Assembly (NCBI GenBank): GCA_030549775.1
Contig: CM060175.1
Span: 36,082,318-36,146,317, forward strand
DNA: 64,000 bases
Direction: 5' to 3'
DNA from: Tamarix chinensis
Lineage: Eukaryota; Streptophyta; Magnoliopsida; Caryophyllales; Tamaricaceae
Positions 33,999-47,699 of this stretch are shown here, piece after piece; the stretch's first letter is position 1; every line of letters starts with the position of its first letter. Made by a program: the position numbers and the translations under genes. Below the pieces are notes generated by a model. It had not been told where the DNA came from. It saw only the letters and a program-made list of their open reading frames with translations, and searched no databases.

Positions 33999-35614
33999 TA
34001 AAAATAATATTAATAATCGAATAAATGATAAAAATTAAAATAAAATAGAATAAACTTAAATAAATAGGGAAAAAGGGCTGAGAGGGTCTAGGGTTTCACC
34101 TTAAGTCGGCAAAGATGGGTGGCACCGGCGGTGGCCGGAAAAGAGGTTAGAAAAGGAAAAAGTTGAGGTTTGAGAAGAAAAGGTGGAGAATGAGGATGAA
34201 GGCTGAGGTATTGGTGGTAGCCTAGGCTGAGAGGAGTAAAGTGAGGGTGGTGGCGCAGCAAATGGCGGCGGAGCACGACGACAAAGGTGGCGGCTGAAAG
34301 GTAGAGAAGAAGAAAGAGAGGGGAGGAGAATGATAAATGAGAGAAGAAGGTTATGGCTAGGTGGAGGAAGATTAGTAGTAGTTTTTGGGTGGTGTAGGAG
34401 GCAGTGATAGTGGTAGATGTGGTGGCAGACGATGACTCGAGGGGTTGCGGGTGTAAAAACTGGGCTTAATGGGCAGGGAACTTCACACGGTCGTGGTGGC
34501 TCGTGCAAAAAGAATCGAGGGAGATGGGTGGCTTAGTTAGTTAGAGGGTGGTGCAGGGAAGACTTAGGTAGGTTGAGGTGGTAGCATAGTTGGCTGGCCA
34601 CGGAGGAAAGGTCATCTGAAGTCACGGTGGTGCACATGGTAGGCTCTTAGGGTTTTGGGGAATAAGTTTTGAAATCAACCAATCAAGGGATATTTATAGA
34701 TTTTATAGGGGAAGGTAGGGTTCTGGGTTTGGTAGGTGGATAATGCAGGTAGGTTTGGGGTAGCCAGTGATGTTAATCGGTCGGCATAATTTTAGGTTGG
34801 GGTCGACCTTTCGCGCAGGAAAAGAAGAATTTTGCATGAGGAAAAAGGAAAGTGGGTTAGGTTGGGTTAAACTATGATTCAAGGGGAAGAGAAAGAGGGG
34901 TAAAATGGCCGATGAAGTTCAGCGTGGCTGGTGGTGCCTTTTTCGGAGCCTCAAAGGTGTAGGTCGACGGCAGAGGAGGAAGGAGGAAGAAGGAGGTGAA
35001 GCAGGCCCCTGGGGGAAAAAGAAAGAAAAGAAAAAGAAGAAGAACTGGTTGGTGGGCAATAGTTATAAATATTTTTAATGGAACGTGACATTCCAAGGGG
35101 AAAAGGCACAAAATGTAGCATTCCAACTGCCGAAGGAAGGAAAGAAAAGAAGAAACGGATGGGCCGCGGAAGAGAGGAAGAAAAAGGGAGGATTGGGTCA
35201 TGACAGGCCCAATCAGAAAGAAGAAGAAAAAGAAAGAAAAGAAAATAAAAAGAAAGAAAAGAAAGAAAAAGGAGGAAGGAAAAAGAAGATGGAAAAAGGG
35301 AAAAGAAAATTTTGAGTAGGTTGGGGTCAATTAAATAAATTAGAATATTCTGGGTATTTAAAATAAAATATTTAAATAAAATAATATTAAATTTCCTTTT
35401 TAGGCTAATTTAGGGTTGTTAAATTTTTTTTCCTAAATTCCTTTTTAATTAGCTAAAATCCCAAATTTTCCTTTATAAAAATATTTGTAAATTCCTGATA
35501 AATTTGCCCTAAATAAATCCTTCCCATTTCAAATAAAATAATTAATTAAATTTATTCCCTAATAAGTCCTTATTTAATTATATTTGTTAAAATAAATATT
35601 TTTGGGGCATTTCA

Positions 35615-37818
35615 CTAAGCTTTGGTTTTGTATGGGAGAATCTATGGTTCTGCATTGGAGAATCTAATTTATGATGCTGCATGGGAGAATCTAAACTAGG
35701 GTTTTATATGCATTGACTTAGGATTTTGCATGGTAGATTTTATAGCGTTGCATGGGATAATCTAAACTAGGGTTTGGTATGGATGGACTTAGGGTTTTGC
35801 ATAGCAGATTCTATAATGTTGCATGGAAGAATCTAATATAGGGTTTTGTATGGATTGAATCTGAGGTTTGGTGTAAATGAATCTAGGGTTTTGTATGGAG
35901 GAATCTAGGATTTTGTATGGGAGAATCTTTGATTCTATGTGAGAGAATCTAATCTATGGTTTTGTATGGGGGAATTGAATCTAGGGTTTTGTTTGTATTG
36001 AATCTTGGGTTTTGGATGGATGAATCTAGAGTTTTTTATGGAGGAATCTAGGGTTTTGCATGGATGGATCTAGGGTTTGCATGGTTGAATCTAGGGTTTC
36101 ATATGGGAGTTTAGGGTTTGCATGAAAAGTTTGAAAGGTTGCATGGGATGTGTAAAGCCTGCATGGGAGTGGAATTTACATATGGAACGTTAATTTGGGA
36201 TTTGAGGAAGGTAATGTAAGTGTTTCTTAGGTATTTAAACACTTTGGATGGAAAATAGTAGTGGAGCAATATGAGGGTACGTAGGAGATCGAGCTAGGAT
36301 TTGGTGTGGCTATTTAAGCTTTTTGTGGTAGCACGTGTACTTGGTGATTAAAGTAATGATGATGGTGGAATCTATGAGTAGAGTATTAAAAATAATTTGG
36401 GTTGTGTGAGGTGGAGTAGGATGGCCACTTAGGCCTAAATTAGGATTTATGGGGAAAAACCCTAGAGTAAGGGAATAAGTGGACTTGGAGGTGTGTAATA
36501 GTGGGCCTTGACCCACATATTTTGCATGAGAAGTGGACTTGGAGTTCTGGTGTGAGTTTGAGTTAGAGGAAAGGCTGTTGGACAAGTTAGGAGGTTCAGG
36601 GTTTGCATGATATGATACATGCCAATTGGAGGATAAGTATAAAGGGAGTGATTCATGCATGTCTAGGGTGAAAGGTTTTGAATAAGATACCTATGACATT
36701 AATCATTTAAAATGAAATATTATTGAGTCAGGTCCAGCTGATCCACTGGTTAGGAATAATGGTTAGGGTTTTTACCATATGTGTGACTGATCCACCGGTG
36801 AATAATACTAGTTAGGGTAATATGCCTAATAAGTGACTAATCTACCAGCTATAATAATGGGGGATCCTGAGCTCAATAGACACAAACCAGAGGTTTGCAA
36901 AAGCACATAAAATATACTAATTACTTACAGTGGAATACTATGCATACAAGAATTAAACTGATCCACCAGTAAGAAATAGTGGTTAGGGTTTTTACCTTAT
37001 ACGTGATCGATCCACCGACTATAATAGTGGTTAGGGCATAATGCCCTATAAGTGACCGAGCCACCGGTTAAAATAGTGGGAGGTTCTTGTACTCACATGG
37101 ATTTGATAAAGAGCATGGTGTGAAATGAGTTCTAATCAAAGATTAATTAAATAATTAATCCGGACTATAAATGGGCCTTTATATATCTACCCAAATGATT
37201 GTACGATATTATGTTATCATGATGGTATTTATGTTCTTTTTATTCTTCTACATGGTTTATGTGATTTTATGTGTTGGCCTTAGTGCATCAGTTACCTTGC
37301 TCAGTATGTAGTGCACTAATCATCCTTTTTATGGGTGTTGCTCATTCCCATAAGTAGTAGGCCCTTCTGACTTTGTGCAGGTGGGCGAGACATCAGGTGA
37401 GGCTGAGTATTGAGCTTGTTGTTGGCTCAAAGTTCGAGAGTGTCATGGTTATTTTCACTCTTCTTATTATTTTATTTCCCTTCTGTTATTTATCTTTATA
37501 TCGGATTTACCCTTTTTGATTTATTACTTTATGTTCAGTGTTTGAGATGAACCTTTTAACATATGTATGATTATTTCTCTTTTGGTTAGGAATTATAATT
37601 CTTTTATGCATACGCTGATTTTTGAATGTTATGTACTCTTGATTTAAGTATTAATTAAAGTTTAACAAAAAAAATTTCTTTTAGCCTTAGTACTTGGTAC
37701 TGGAACGGTCGGAGTGAACCGATTTGGTATTAAGTATGGCAATAACATTCCTAGAATTCAATGTTTTTAATTTAAGTGCTTCCGTTTAAAAAAAATAGTG
37801 AAATTTTGGGGTAATAAA
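35615..37818 (+). mobile_element. Giant L1 LTR H, third segment
   Basis: It contains the TAGGGTTTTGCATGG minisatellite (35640-36180), tandem-repeat clusters (36730-36850, 36955-37085), TTTGTGCAG|GT at 37380, a diverged terminal hairpin (37684-37739), and a decayed end TTTTGGGGTAATAAA. AAATT follows at 37819-37823, matching 21050-21054. Confidence 0.83.
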
Positions 37819-38807
37819 AAATTATTCTTCATTTGGAAAGTATCTCCCACAAATTTGAAAACCAAAGGATGGTTATGTTGTTAGAAACGTAACAAACAAG
37901 CAATTAAGTGTCCATGTATATGTGCATGGCATGCAAGGAATTAGGACCACGTGCATAGGGGAGCTTCTTTACAGAACTTTTGAGCATTATTAAATAATTT
38001 AGCTAATTTATTAATCAAGTATTAAAGTTAGATAATAAATTTAGCATAAAGTAGCATAAAGTTAGCATAATGGTGGTATAATATCTTTTAGCTTGGAATC
38101 ATTTTAATATGCTTTTAGCTAGTGGTAGTAAGGTTAAATGCTGCTATGAATGTCGGGCATGATAGTGGAGAATTGAATTGAAGTTGAACACAAGTGAATT
38201 TTGTGTGAGTGCAAACTCAAGGAAATCAAATATGTGTGAACAGTTTAGCTTGAATATTTTATTCTCTTTGTTTGTATGAATTAGAGATTAATCCATATGT
38301 TTTCTACTCTCCTTAATCTATATTTTTCCAACCATAATTACCATTAAAATTATACTCTAATCACGGTTAATCAAAGCCCTAATTTAGAATACACAACTGA
38401 AGCCCTAAACCTTCTATTCGAAACCTTAACCTTCCCACACACGCCAAACGCAACCTTATTCATTCTTTTTGAACCAAACCCTAACCCTAACCCCAAACAG
38501 TTACTTCAACCTTCATCTAAACCCTAGCCTTTCATTCCTAAAATCCGCACCAAACCATTTTCGAATGCATAAGCTAATTAGTACACACCATTCGAACCAT
38601 CATCATTAACAAATCACCATCACCTAATCATCACCGAATCATCACCATCATTTTTTCTGCCATATTAAAAGCATCTTCATCCTTATTCCATCATATTCGA
38701 ATCTTCAATTTCTTAATTCACCATCAATAAGCCTTCATCCTAATATCTAAACCCAATTCAATACATATTCTCATTAGTTTGAGAATTCCACTCTCCCACA
38801 CACATCA
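37819..38807 (+). mobile_element. 3' LTR of element X, remaining segment
   Basis: It is alignable with 16059-17034 (for example ACCACGTGCATAGGGGAG and AACCAAACCCTAACC). It ends CACACACATCA followed by TSD TTAGT (38808-38812). With 21003-21054 the LTR is about 1,036 bp, against 1,028 bp for the 5' LTR. Confidence 0.9.
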
Positions 38808-38812
38808 TTAGT

Positions 38813-40736
38813 ATCCAATAGTGGTTGGATATTTGAATAATCAATTGGTTTGATGAACTAATCAAGTAGTCTCTGTAAGAAATCAATCAGTTTGTCTCCA
38901 TAATTAATCATTCGGTTTACCAAACCCATCGACTATTTGTTTTGTTATTGATGTGCTTTTGACCTCTGCGTAGATACATTCATTAACTTATCTAGGAAAA
39001 TTGATTGGTTTGGCAAAACACATTAACTGGTTTCTATAAATAGTTGATTGATTGGACAAATAGTTGATTGGTTTCGTTGTGTGTTATTTTCCTTATGTCT
39101 TGTGCGACTAGACTAATCATTTGGTCTTAGTGATCAATCGATTGGGTTTGCCTAAGCTTACCATACTTCTTTGATATTTAATGATCTTACTTTAGGACTT
39201 CTATTTTAACTTTTCCATGTAATTATAATATTTTAATTATGATTTCAACTATACTTAATCGGAATTTAATTGGAATCAATATATAATATTATGGTACCTT
39301 GTGTGATTAATTTTGATGTCACCTCTAACAACCTAATTGGTTTTTTATGTGCCTTATGTTGTGTTTGGTTTTATCACTTGGAAACATCCAATTTGTTATT
39401 AATGGAATTAATTGTGACTTTTGATATTACCTGGTAATTATTATTAATGGAATTAAGATTATTTTTGAGTCTTTTTCTCCAACTCTTGGGGTGGTTAACC
39501 AAGAGTTAGTGGGCAAATTAACCTATGTTTTTATCTTTTCACTTGCTATCTATTTCCATCTCTACTAGACTATAGTTGGCAAGGGTATATGCATATTGTT
39601 GATGTTAGAATTATATTATTGTAGGCCGACATGACATTAGTATCCAGTAATGGTGGGTGGCTTATCTCAATACAAGCCTCTTGGCACTTCATATATCCTT
39701 CACTTAGATAGGTGTGGTATCCCAACTTGTATAGCCCTCGTAGAAAATGCACTTAAGTTATGGTGGGTAAGGTAACCATTACAAGCCTCATTAATGTAAT
39801 CTGACCATATGCGGTGGGTGTGGTATCAGAATTGTGTTAGCCTTCACGGTAGGAGCACTCAATACGTGGTGGGTGTGGTATCTCTTAACAAAAGCCCATT
39901 TTATGTATCCTGGCCATGTGCGGTGAGTGTGGTATCCCATTGTGTGTGTTATGTTGCTATAACTTTTGTTCATGGTGGAGAAGTAAGTGTGGTTAAAAAA
40001 AATATCTTAATAATTAGGAACTATGTGGTCACTAAAGGAAGATTTATAATATGGTTTTTGTTTTGTGAATCTAATGTATGATCTATATAATTATTCTTTC
40101 ATGATTTTTATACAAGAATATCTTTTTATATTATAACCATGAGGTTGATTATATATTGTTAAGTTTATTGATTATTATGCTATGATGTGACTTCAATATG
40201 TAGCATGATTCCTTACCATTTTTTAGCTAATTTATTTTACCAATACTTTACCATATTGATACCATATTTGTGTGGTCACAGTGATGTTCGAATTCTATTT
40301 TGATGAGATGAAGATGATTCGTAGGATTATGAATCTCAATTTGAGTATGTTAATGATGATTTCATGGGCCAGTAGTCAGTCATTTCATGGGGTTGAGAGT
40401 TACATTTATGTTTAGTTAAGAGTTAGACTAACCGACTTAGGTGGGATGTTTTTGTTCTTTTCGATTATTTAAACTCTTAGCTTTAGTTCCTATATTTGGA
40501 TTTTGTGACCCTTGTTCTTGTTTATATTATTATCATCTCTATTGCTATTGTTGTTACATTGAGCATATATTCTTTTGTTCTTTGTTCCATTTTGTCATGT
40601 ATTAAATATTTATTAGGTGATGATCACACTTCTCCCATAATTGATGTGGTAGTAGCATCCCTCGATTTTACTTTTGTAAATACTTTTGTATTACCTTTTA
40701 AATAATTTTTTTACTCAAAAATTTGACGGTATTACA
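38813..40736 (+). mobile_element. Long LTR R1, third segment
   Basis: It matches R3 58330-60280 and the minus strand of R2. The first part has several copies of an AATTGATTGGTTT-type degenerate repeat. CCAACTCTTGGGGTGGTTA and GGTGGGTGTGGTATC blocks follow. The end is GACGGTATTACA. The open frame 40496-40705 has a homologous frame in R2 (41660-41421; shared LGDDHTS...ID), but it ends at the LTR edge and no domain is recognisable. Confidence 0.7.
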
Positions 40737-41483
40737 AGAAAAAATATAGTCACAAAAGTTCTTTGATAATATATAAATTTCATTTCAAAAACTCTTTAGT
40801 AATGAAAAAATATCATTGTGAAAGCTCTTTCGCAAAAGAAAAATATTGCAAAAAAAACCCTTGAAAAAGTTCTTTAATAATAAAAAAATTGCAAAAAAAC
40901 TTTTATAATGAAAAAAATCATGGCAATAAAAAGTTATAAAAATATTCGATGTAAAAAATATACAATATAATAGAAAAAAGTATCAAATAATCCCATAACG
41001 CCATTATTATTATTATTATTATTATATATTTTTAAGTAGAATTAAAAGACACTAAGGGGTTTGAACCTTAATAGTTATTTAAAGAGAATTATACCAAACG
41101 CTCCATTTTCATTTGTGCAATAATCAACTAACTCACTATAACTAATAAGTAAATAGGAATCGAGTATATGATAAATAGAAAAAATGTATTATAACATTAA
41201 TTATAAATTAAATCTAGATAAGAGCTAACATCAAGTGTCAGTGAATAATTCACTACCATACATAAATGTAAAAAAAATTGCATGTGTTCAGAAAATCTTT
41301 AAATACCTAATATATTTCAACTAATATTAGCCATATAAATAATATTATTTTGGAAATGATCGTATGTATCAAACCTACCATTATAACATAAAAAAATTCA
41401 TTTTCAAGCAAAAAATTTTTTTAGCATAATTTAACAAGTGTTATCACAACCCATAGCAAGTAGAAATATGCAACTTGTACTAT
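40737..41483. other. Right part of the AT-rich host repeat and unassigned sequence
   Basis: 40737-41000 resembles 4236-4554 in repeat wording. An (ATT)8 run is at about 41002-41026. 41030-41483 shows no gene, RNA or known repeat that I can recognise. Confidence 0.35.
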
Positions 41484-41488
41484 GTAAC

Positions 41489-44400
41489 TATAACACTCCA
41501 AAATGTTTGAAAAAAATATATATTTTGAAGGCATTGTAGATGCATTTATAAAAGCAAAACTAGGGGACATAATGGCCACATCAACTATGAGAGAGGTATG
41601 ATCATCACCTAATTCATACCTAATATAAGGCAAAATGGAACAAAAAGTGAAAGAATACATGTTCTAAAATTGATACAGTAATAATAATGATAACAATGAT
41701 TAGAGTAATAATATAGATAGAAGAAAGGGATTACAAAATCTAAATATAGGAACCAAATCAAATATTTTAAATAATGGGGAAGAACTAAAAATGTCCCAAC
41801 ACATTGAGAAAAATACGTCTAAACTGATTAGCCTAACTCTTAACTAAATGAAAAATGTAACTCTCAAACCCCAAGCAATGGTTAACTACTAACCCATGGC
41901 CTCATTCTCAATGCACTCTAGCTAAAAATCCTAATCCTATAATTTTTCCTTTACTCAATCTAAAAATCATAATCCTACAAGTTGTCCTCTACTCATTGAA
42001 ACAGAATTCAAATGATTATAGTGACCATGCAAATGTAGTGTTAGTATGGTAAAGTTTTAGTAAAATAAACTACCTAAAACATGGTAAGGGCTCATGCTGT
42101 ACATTGAAGCCATAAGATAACATGGTACGCAACACGCTTAGGAACGAATAGAACATAAGATCATGGATAACATATATATCATGTAAAGGCCTTAGAGTAC
42201 ACACATCCATACATGCACGAATCTCTATAACAAGCTATATAAAAGTAGAGCACATATTGTCAATATTGCATGACAGGACTAACATGGAGCTACCTCTCAC
42301 ACCACCACACTACACTAGTGCCAAGGTCATTTTATCAGATATCTTCCTCATCCAACACACTTGGTCCCCTAAGCAAGGGGTCATACACTAAATTTTTGGT
42401 CAGAATTACCCCAAGTACATTTACATGAAACTATATCATTGTCTATATTATAATACTAGGACGAATGTAGGAGTATAACTCCCACTATGGCATAACTCTA
42501 GTGCCAAGGGGCTTTTCTGTGGGATCTTCAACATTCAACAAAAGTGGTCTCCTAGGTGAGAGGGTATATATTTAATTTTGGGTCCGCCTCACCCGCTACA
42601 CTAACATTAGCATTAAAGGGATTTTCTCAAGGATCTTCAACATCTACCATACTTGGTATCCTAATCTAGATGGCACAAAAGAAAACCAGCCCCTAAGTAT
42701 GGATATTGGGAAGGCTCTAAGATTCCATTATTCAATTCCAAAGATTCAACCAATTGAGTGTTTTAAATATTGGCACCAAATAACAAGTATACAAGCCACC
42801 AAATAAGGTGTTGAAGATAACACTAACTCAACCACACAAGGAACCACAATATTAACATTTTGATGCATTTTAAATTTAGGTTAATCATGGTTGAAATTGT
42901 GATTAAAATATTATAATTACATGAAAAACTTGAGATAGAATTCCCAAAAGAAGGATCATCTCATAACAAGTAAATGAGGTAAACTCAAGAAGACCATTCC
43001 AAACTTGAGACAAAACGCATTAGACAAGAAATTAGTCGATTGGCTGGTCTAATTGATCAACTATTCATAAAAACCAGTTGATGGGTTTGGCCATATTTTT
43101 CAATGTGTCTAAGTAGTTGTAAAGACCATTCCAGTTAAAAAGGAACCAGTTGATAGGTTAGGCAAACTGATCGAATTCTCATGGGAACTAGTCAACTGGT
43201 TCATCAATCCAATAGATTATTCAAGGAATCGACTAAATATAGATACCGACACATCCACTTGTTCACCCAACTAATAGATCGGTTATAGCAAACAATTTAT
43301 TGACTCGAACAAAATAGTTCCCAAATGCACAAACCACACATAAACAAAATCACTAATCTTTCTAAATTGATCCAATCTTTCTTATATGTTGTAAAACATA
43401 CAAAAACAAAATGCTCATGTTAATTCACATAAATCATGGTGGAAATCGATACTCAACAAGATCACACTTAATTTTACCAAACTCATCCATTATATCAAAC
43501 TATTCGAATATGTTCCAAAACTTTAGAAATCAACATATATAGACATGCTTGAATCTAAGATATCAATATAAACCATACACTTCATAGAACATATGAAGAA
43601 AATAAAACCACAACAAACAACACAAGAACTCATTCATATTAGAGGTAAGAATACCTTAACTCCAAGTAAAATTTCTAGCACATAATTACTCCTACCTTAA
43701 TGGTCTTTACTAAGATCTCGATCTCTAAAGAGAAATAAGATAAAAAAACCATTAAAAATCATTTTTAACACTTTAAAAAATGAAATTAGAAGAAAGATGG
43801 TGTGAAACAACCTTTTTTCATAACTGAAATCAAAGAGAGAGAAATCAAGATCTTCAACCTTTCTCAAAACCTTAATCCTTCTCTACTTAAGATAAATAAG
43901 GAAGAGCTAACCCTAATATAGGAGAATAAATAAGAGACAAAAATTAGCCTAAGGATAAGGAGAAAAGAGGGAGAAGAGAGAAAAATATCAGGGAAAAGTA
44001 AAGGATACCTCAACACTTAGCAAAATTTAACAAAGGAAAGGGAGAAGAGAGAAAACGAAGAATGTAAGAAGTAAAAATGAGTCAGGAATGGGGTTTAATG
44101 AAGGGGTGCTCAACATCCTCAAGGTGAAGGGAGAGAAAAGCTGACTTAATTGAGTGTGGAAAAACCAAGTGTGAGAGAAATGTATAATGAGGTAAGGGAG
44201 GTAGAGTGTAGTTAGAGGGATTATGATAAAGGGTAGGTAAGTATGGGAAAAGGGTGTAAGAAGTAATCTATGCATCTATGGCTTCTGAAAGAGAGGAAAG
44301 TGAGGGAAAGAAAGAGAAGGTGATAAATATAATATAAGTTCTTTTGGGGGATTTTCATTAAATAAAAATCATAAAAAGATTTAAATAATATATAAATAAT

Positions 44401-44739
44401 CCCAAATAACCAAAATATGCCTATTAGCATAAAAATATATCTGAATGATAAGCTTTCATAAACATTGAAAATAGATTTGAAGCCAAAATCATAAAATGAT
44501 ATGAAATTGTAGGAAAATCGGTCAATTGTTTTGGGCAAACTAGTAGATTAGTTTATTAACAAATAAAGATGTCATTTCTTGAGTGTGTTGGTTAAATAGT
44601 TAGGAAAACTAGTCAATTGGTATAACTAAAATTTACATTTTTATTAAAATTTCAAGCCCTTTCTAAAACCAAAATCAATTTATTTTAGACTAACATAATT
44701 TTAAACATGTTATGAAAGATTTTAGGATGGGGTATTATG
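41489..44739 (-). mobile_element. Solo LTR R2 (R family), 3,251 bp
   Basis: It is inverted relative to R1 and R3. It is flanked by perfect GTAAC duplications at 41484-41488 and 44740-44744. Termini are decayed (CATAATACCCC at the start and GGAGTGTTATA at the end, minus strand). It shares with R1 and R3 the purine/pyrimidine-rich block (43800-44340), the AATTGATT-GGTTT repeats (43020-43320), and the block encoding LGDDHTS near its end. No internal retroelement domain is present. Confidence 0.85.
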
Positions 44740-44744
44740 GTAAC

Positions 44745-45704
44745 ATCTTAGGGACTTCTTCAAAGCCAGGAGGATTATTATCAAATATATATGACATCTT
44801 AGAGATAATATTATGCATGTAAGGCCCATATGCTATTAAAATAGTAGATTACGCAATAACACAATAAGGAAATGCATCATATAGTAGTACAAATGTGAAG
44901 CAAGAAACTAAAAATCATGAGTGGACAATAAGATACAAAGGATATGATTGAACAAGAACCAATAATTACTATACCCCATTATCATGATCATGATCATGAT
45001 CAATTGATTATGCTAAATTGAGAATGGAGACTCGAGGAAACTATAACAACTAATCTAAAATACGGAATGATACTATCCCTAGATCACTCTCCCATAAAAA
45101 TAACTAGGTCACCAAAAAAGAAGACATCTAATAACTCAAACATTGGTACCCTCTTAATGACAAAATATATCAAGATGCCAATAGAGTATAAAATTACATA
45201 TCTAGACCCCATAAGGCACGGGGGATCATAGAAGAGAAATACAAGAATGGCATTAAGTTAATTCCAAACCCAAATGGGATAGTTACTATGAGTAGCACAA
45301 GCTCAGAGTCAAGATATTTTACTTTAAGCGATGAATATTTTGTTGAATGATTTAGCCATATAAGAATCAAGGTCCAAAGAAAATCATTTAGCTACTTCAA
45401 TGAAACACATTATAGTTCCTTTGTTACATTCTAATATTTTTTCCACACACTTAATCTATGGTGCAATTAAGTCCCAAACTAATTAGAGCATAATGGATCA
45501 GTATTCCAAGTAGCGTTAAAGCCCAAATCTATATAAATGGTATAAAATCATCTATCCCATGCCATTAATGCTAATTTTAAATATTTAAGGCCTAAAAGTT
45601 AAGATCCATGCCATGAAAGGACCATCAAAATTATATTTCAATATTAAGTAATTAAAATTATTTAAAATAAGGGCTAATGATCAATACAATGTCACAGACC
45701 AATT
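44745..45704. other. Unassigned AT-rich sequence with a self-complementary hexamer repeat
   Basis: No gene or known element was recognised. At 44981-45002 the unit ATCATG is repeated about 3.5 times, forming a palindrome (ATCATGATCATGAT). The stretch is probably old repeat sequence flanking Z. Confidence 0.4.
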
Positions 45705-46640
45705 GACGCAGGAGCATTCACCATCATTTACTATTAGTATTATCAAAATTAAGATGGCTTGGATGTTACCTTAAGCACAAAGATAAGATAATTTTTCAAG
45801 ATTAAATTCATTCAAGAAAGACCATATCATGAAGAGAATGCTAACCTTGCATCAATAAGTCTTCTTTGAGATTTAATACAACTCTAAGACAAACAACATC
45901 AACACCCACTCTTCTTTGGCTTCATAGAAATTATTTTTATGCAGCTTGTACTACGTATGAGGCAAAAAGTATGAAGGCTTCTAAGACTTCAAATGCAATT
46001 ATCTCAATTAATGTAACAAGCCTAAGTGTTCAGAAAATCACGCCACACATTTTTTTCCATAACATCCTCCTTATTTTAGGTTGAATTGAAAACACTAACC
46101 ATGCCATGCAACTACATTCTTCTAGCCACCATCTTTTTAATAACTTATGTGCCTTAGTTACTGCTCAAATATAGCTTATCAATCATCTTGGAAGGATAAA
46201 AGCAATCCATTTTTATAGCAACAACTATTACCGATAAGGCTAAGCTAATTTAACTGATGGGACCACTATTTGGCATAAAAAAATGAGGTGGAACAAAAAG
46301 CACAAGGATGGACATGACTTGGGAAGATTTAACTACTAATTAATTAAGTCTAATTATTAATATTTCTACCTTCAAATTTGAGCAAAAACTTTGATTGAAT
46401 TTTATAAAAAAATCTTTCTTCTTTTATCTCAATAGGTGAAACCTTAAATGGTAGTTTTCAATATATGATCTTAAGGGTACATAAGTGCACATTTTCCACT
46501 TCTTCAGCCTCCATTTTAATTTTCAATTTGGTGGCTATTACCTAATCCACGATGTTCTTTAGCGTGACCCTATTTGATTCCAATATACATCAAATTTATT
46601 TTAGAGCTTAAGGTCAATAAATTGGATCTTATTTTTTAAT
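45705..46640 (+). repeat. Left terminal direct repeat of degraded element Z
   Basis: It is alignable with 55676-56545 in the same orientation (GCATTCACCATCATTT, ACCACCCACTCTT-like, CATAGAAATTATTTTTATGCA blocks). It begins TGACGCAGGAGC, a plausible LTR start. The two copies lie 10 kb apart, but 7.46 kb of that is element Y, so Z was about 3.4 kb. PBS and exact right end are not identifiable. Confidence 0.6.
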
Positions 46641-46751
46641 CTCCACATTTTTGCCACCACATCCATTTCTTTACAACGTCATCATTATTTTTATCATCTC
46701 ATTGCTATTTTTTTCCATATACCTACACCAAACAAAAACATCGACACCTCA

Positions 46752-47685
46752 TGAAATGAACCCCAAATGGAGTTTGATAAAAATTAAAACAATAACCGCA
46801 AAACAACTAAAATAGGGATAGGGATAGGGTGATCGGGACTGCCCGATCTAAACGCTCTAAATAGAGAATAATAAGGTCGCCGAAATCCGACAATAAATGA
46901 TACAAAATCGTAAGAATTAAGCATATAGATTTATTTCATAAACTGAAATTTTGTCAAGCAAGTTGTGTCTCTTTACATCAAGATAGAAGCTTTATATAGG
47001 GCAGCGACTAGCCAAGAATTATTGGGAGCCGAACTTTGGGCAACGGTCGAGAAGGAGAAGCGGGTAGAGTGGATTAATGGTGGGTAATCTCCATTGATGG
47101 TGAGCGACGAAGAAGGCGGAGTTAGAGGAAGGGAACAATCAAAGGTGGAAGGACTCGGTTGAGCTGAAGGAGTGGCCTTAAGGCCGCGTTTGACCTAATG
47201 GGTCAAATATGAAGAGCGTCTTAAAGGTTGCGTTTGACCGGGTGAGTGTGTGTGAGGTTTGGGCTTGGGGCTCTTAAGCTAAGACGAATGGTGGGCTTGG
47301 GTGTGGTAAGATTAAGGTTGATGTGGGGGAATTGAAGGTGGTTTAATGATGGATTAGGCAAGTCCCAACTTGACTAGCTGCTTAATACCCTTATTACAAG
47401 ATAAAAATAAATAAACAAAACAAAAATAATAATAATAGAATTTTTCTAATTGGGCGATAATGCCATTATTTTTGCTAATAATCTTAAAACTTGAATATTT
47501 CTTCTCAACAACATAATCCCGTTTCTTGATAGCACCGTCTTGAATCCTTTTCTTCGTTTGCTTGGTTAAATTGTCAACTTTCTTGATTATCCTGCAAAAT
47601 AACGATACAAAGATAATTAATTATTTTTAAAGGATTATTGACACTTTTCTTAGTAAGGGTACTAAGAGTATTTGAGCTTTCATCA
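46752..47685 (-). mobile_element. 3' LTR of gypsy element Y
   Basis: A 934-bp LTR. On the minus strand it begins TGATGAAAGC right after the polypurine tract and ends GGGGTTCATTTCA. It is nearly identical to 53279-54210. The outer flank CCTCA (46747-46751) corresponds to CCTAA (54211-54215), a TSD with one change. Confidence 0.9.
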
Positions 47686-47699
47686 TCCTCCCCTTCTTG
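47686..47699 (-). promoter_or_regulatory. Polypurine tract of element Y
   Basis: On the minus strand AAGAAGGGGAGGA abuts the 3' LTR. It primes plus-strand DNA synthesis in LTR retrotransposons. Confidence 0.8.

Larger units (their letters stand above)
31369..35614 (-). mobile_element. 5' LTR of element W, 4,246 bp (L1 family)
   Basis: In minus orientation it starts TGAAATGCCCC at 35614 and ends AAGGTATTACA at 31369, followed by the PBS. Landmarks match S1: TATAAATA at 34698-34691, ATT/ACT arrays (33997-33958, 33641-33602), palindrome GGAGCGTGCTCC (33340-33329), AG|GTAAGG at 33309, tandem repeats 32570-32130, TTGCAG|GTAGGA at 31807, and hairpin 31498-31452. The outer flank is CTAAG (35615-35619). 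The partner duplication was lost with the 3' end. Confidence 0.88.
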
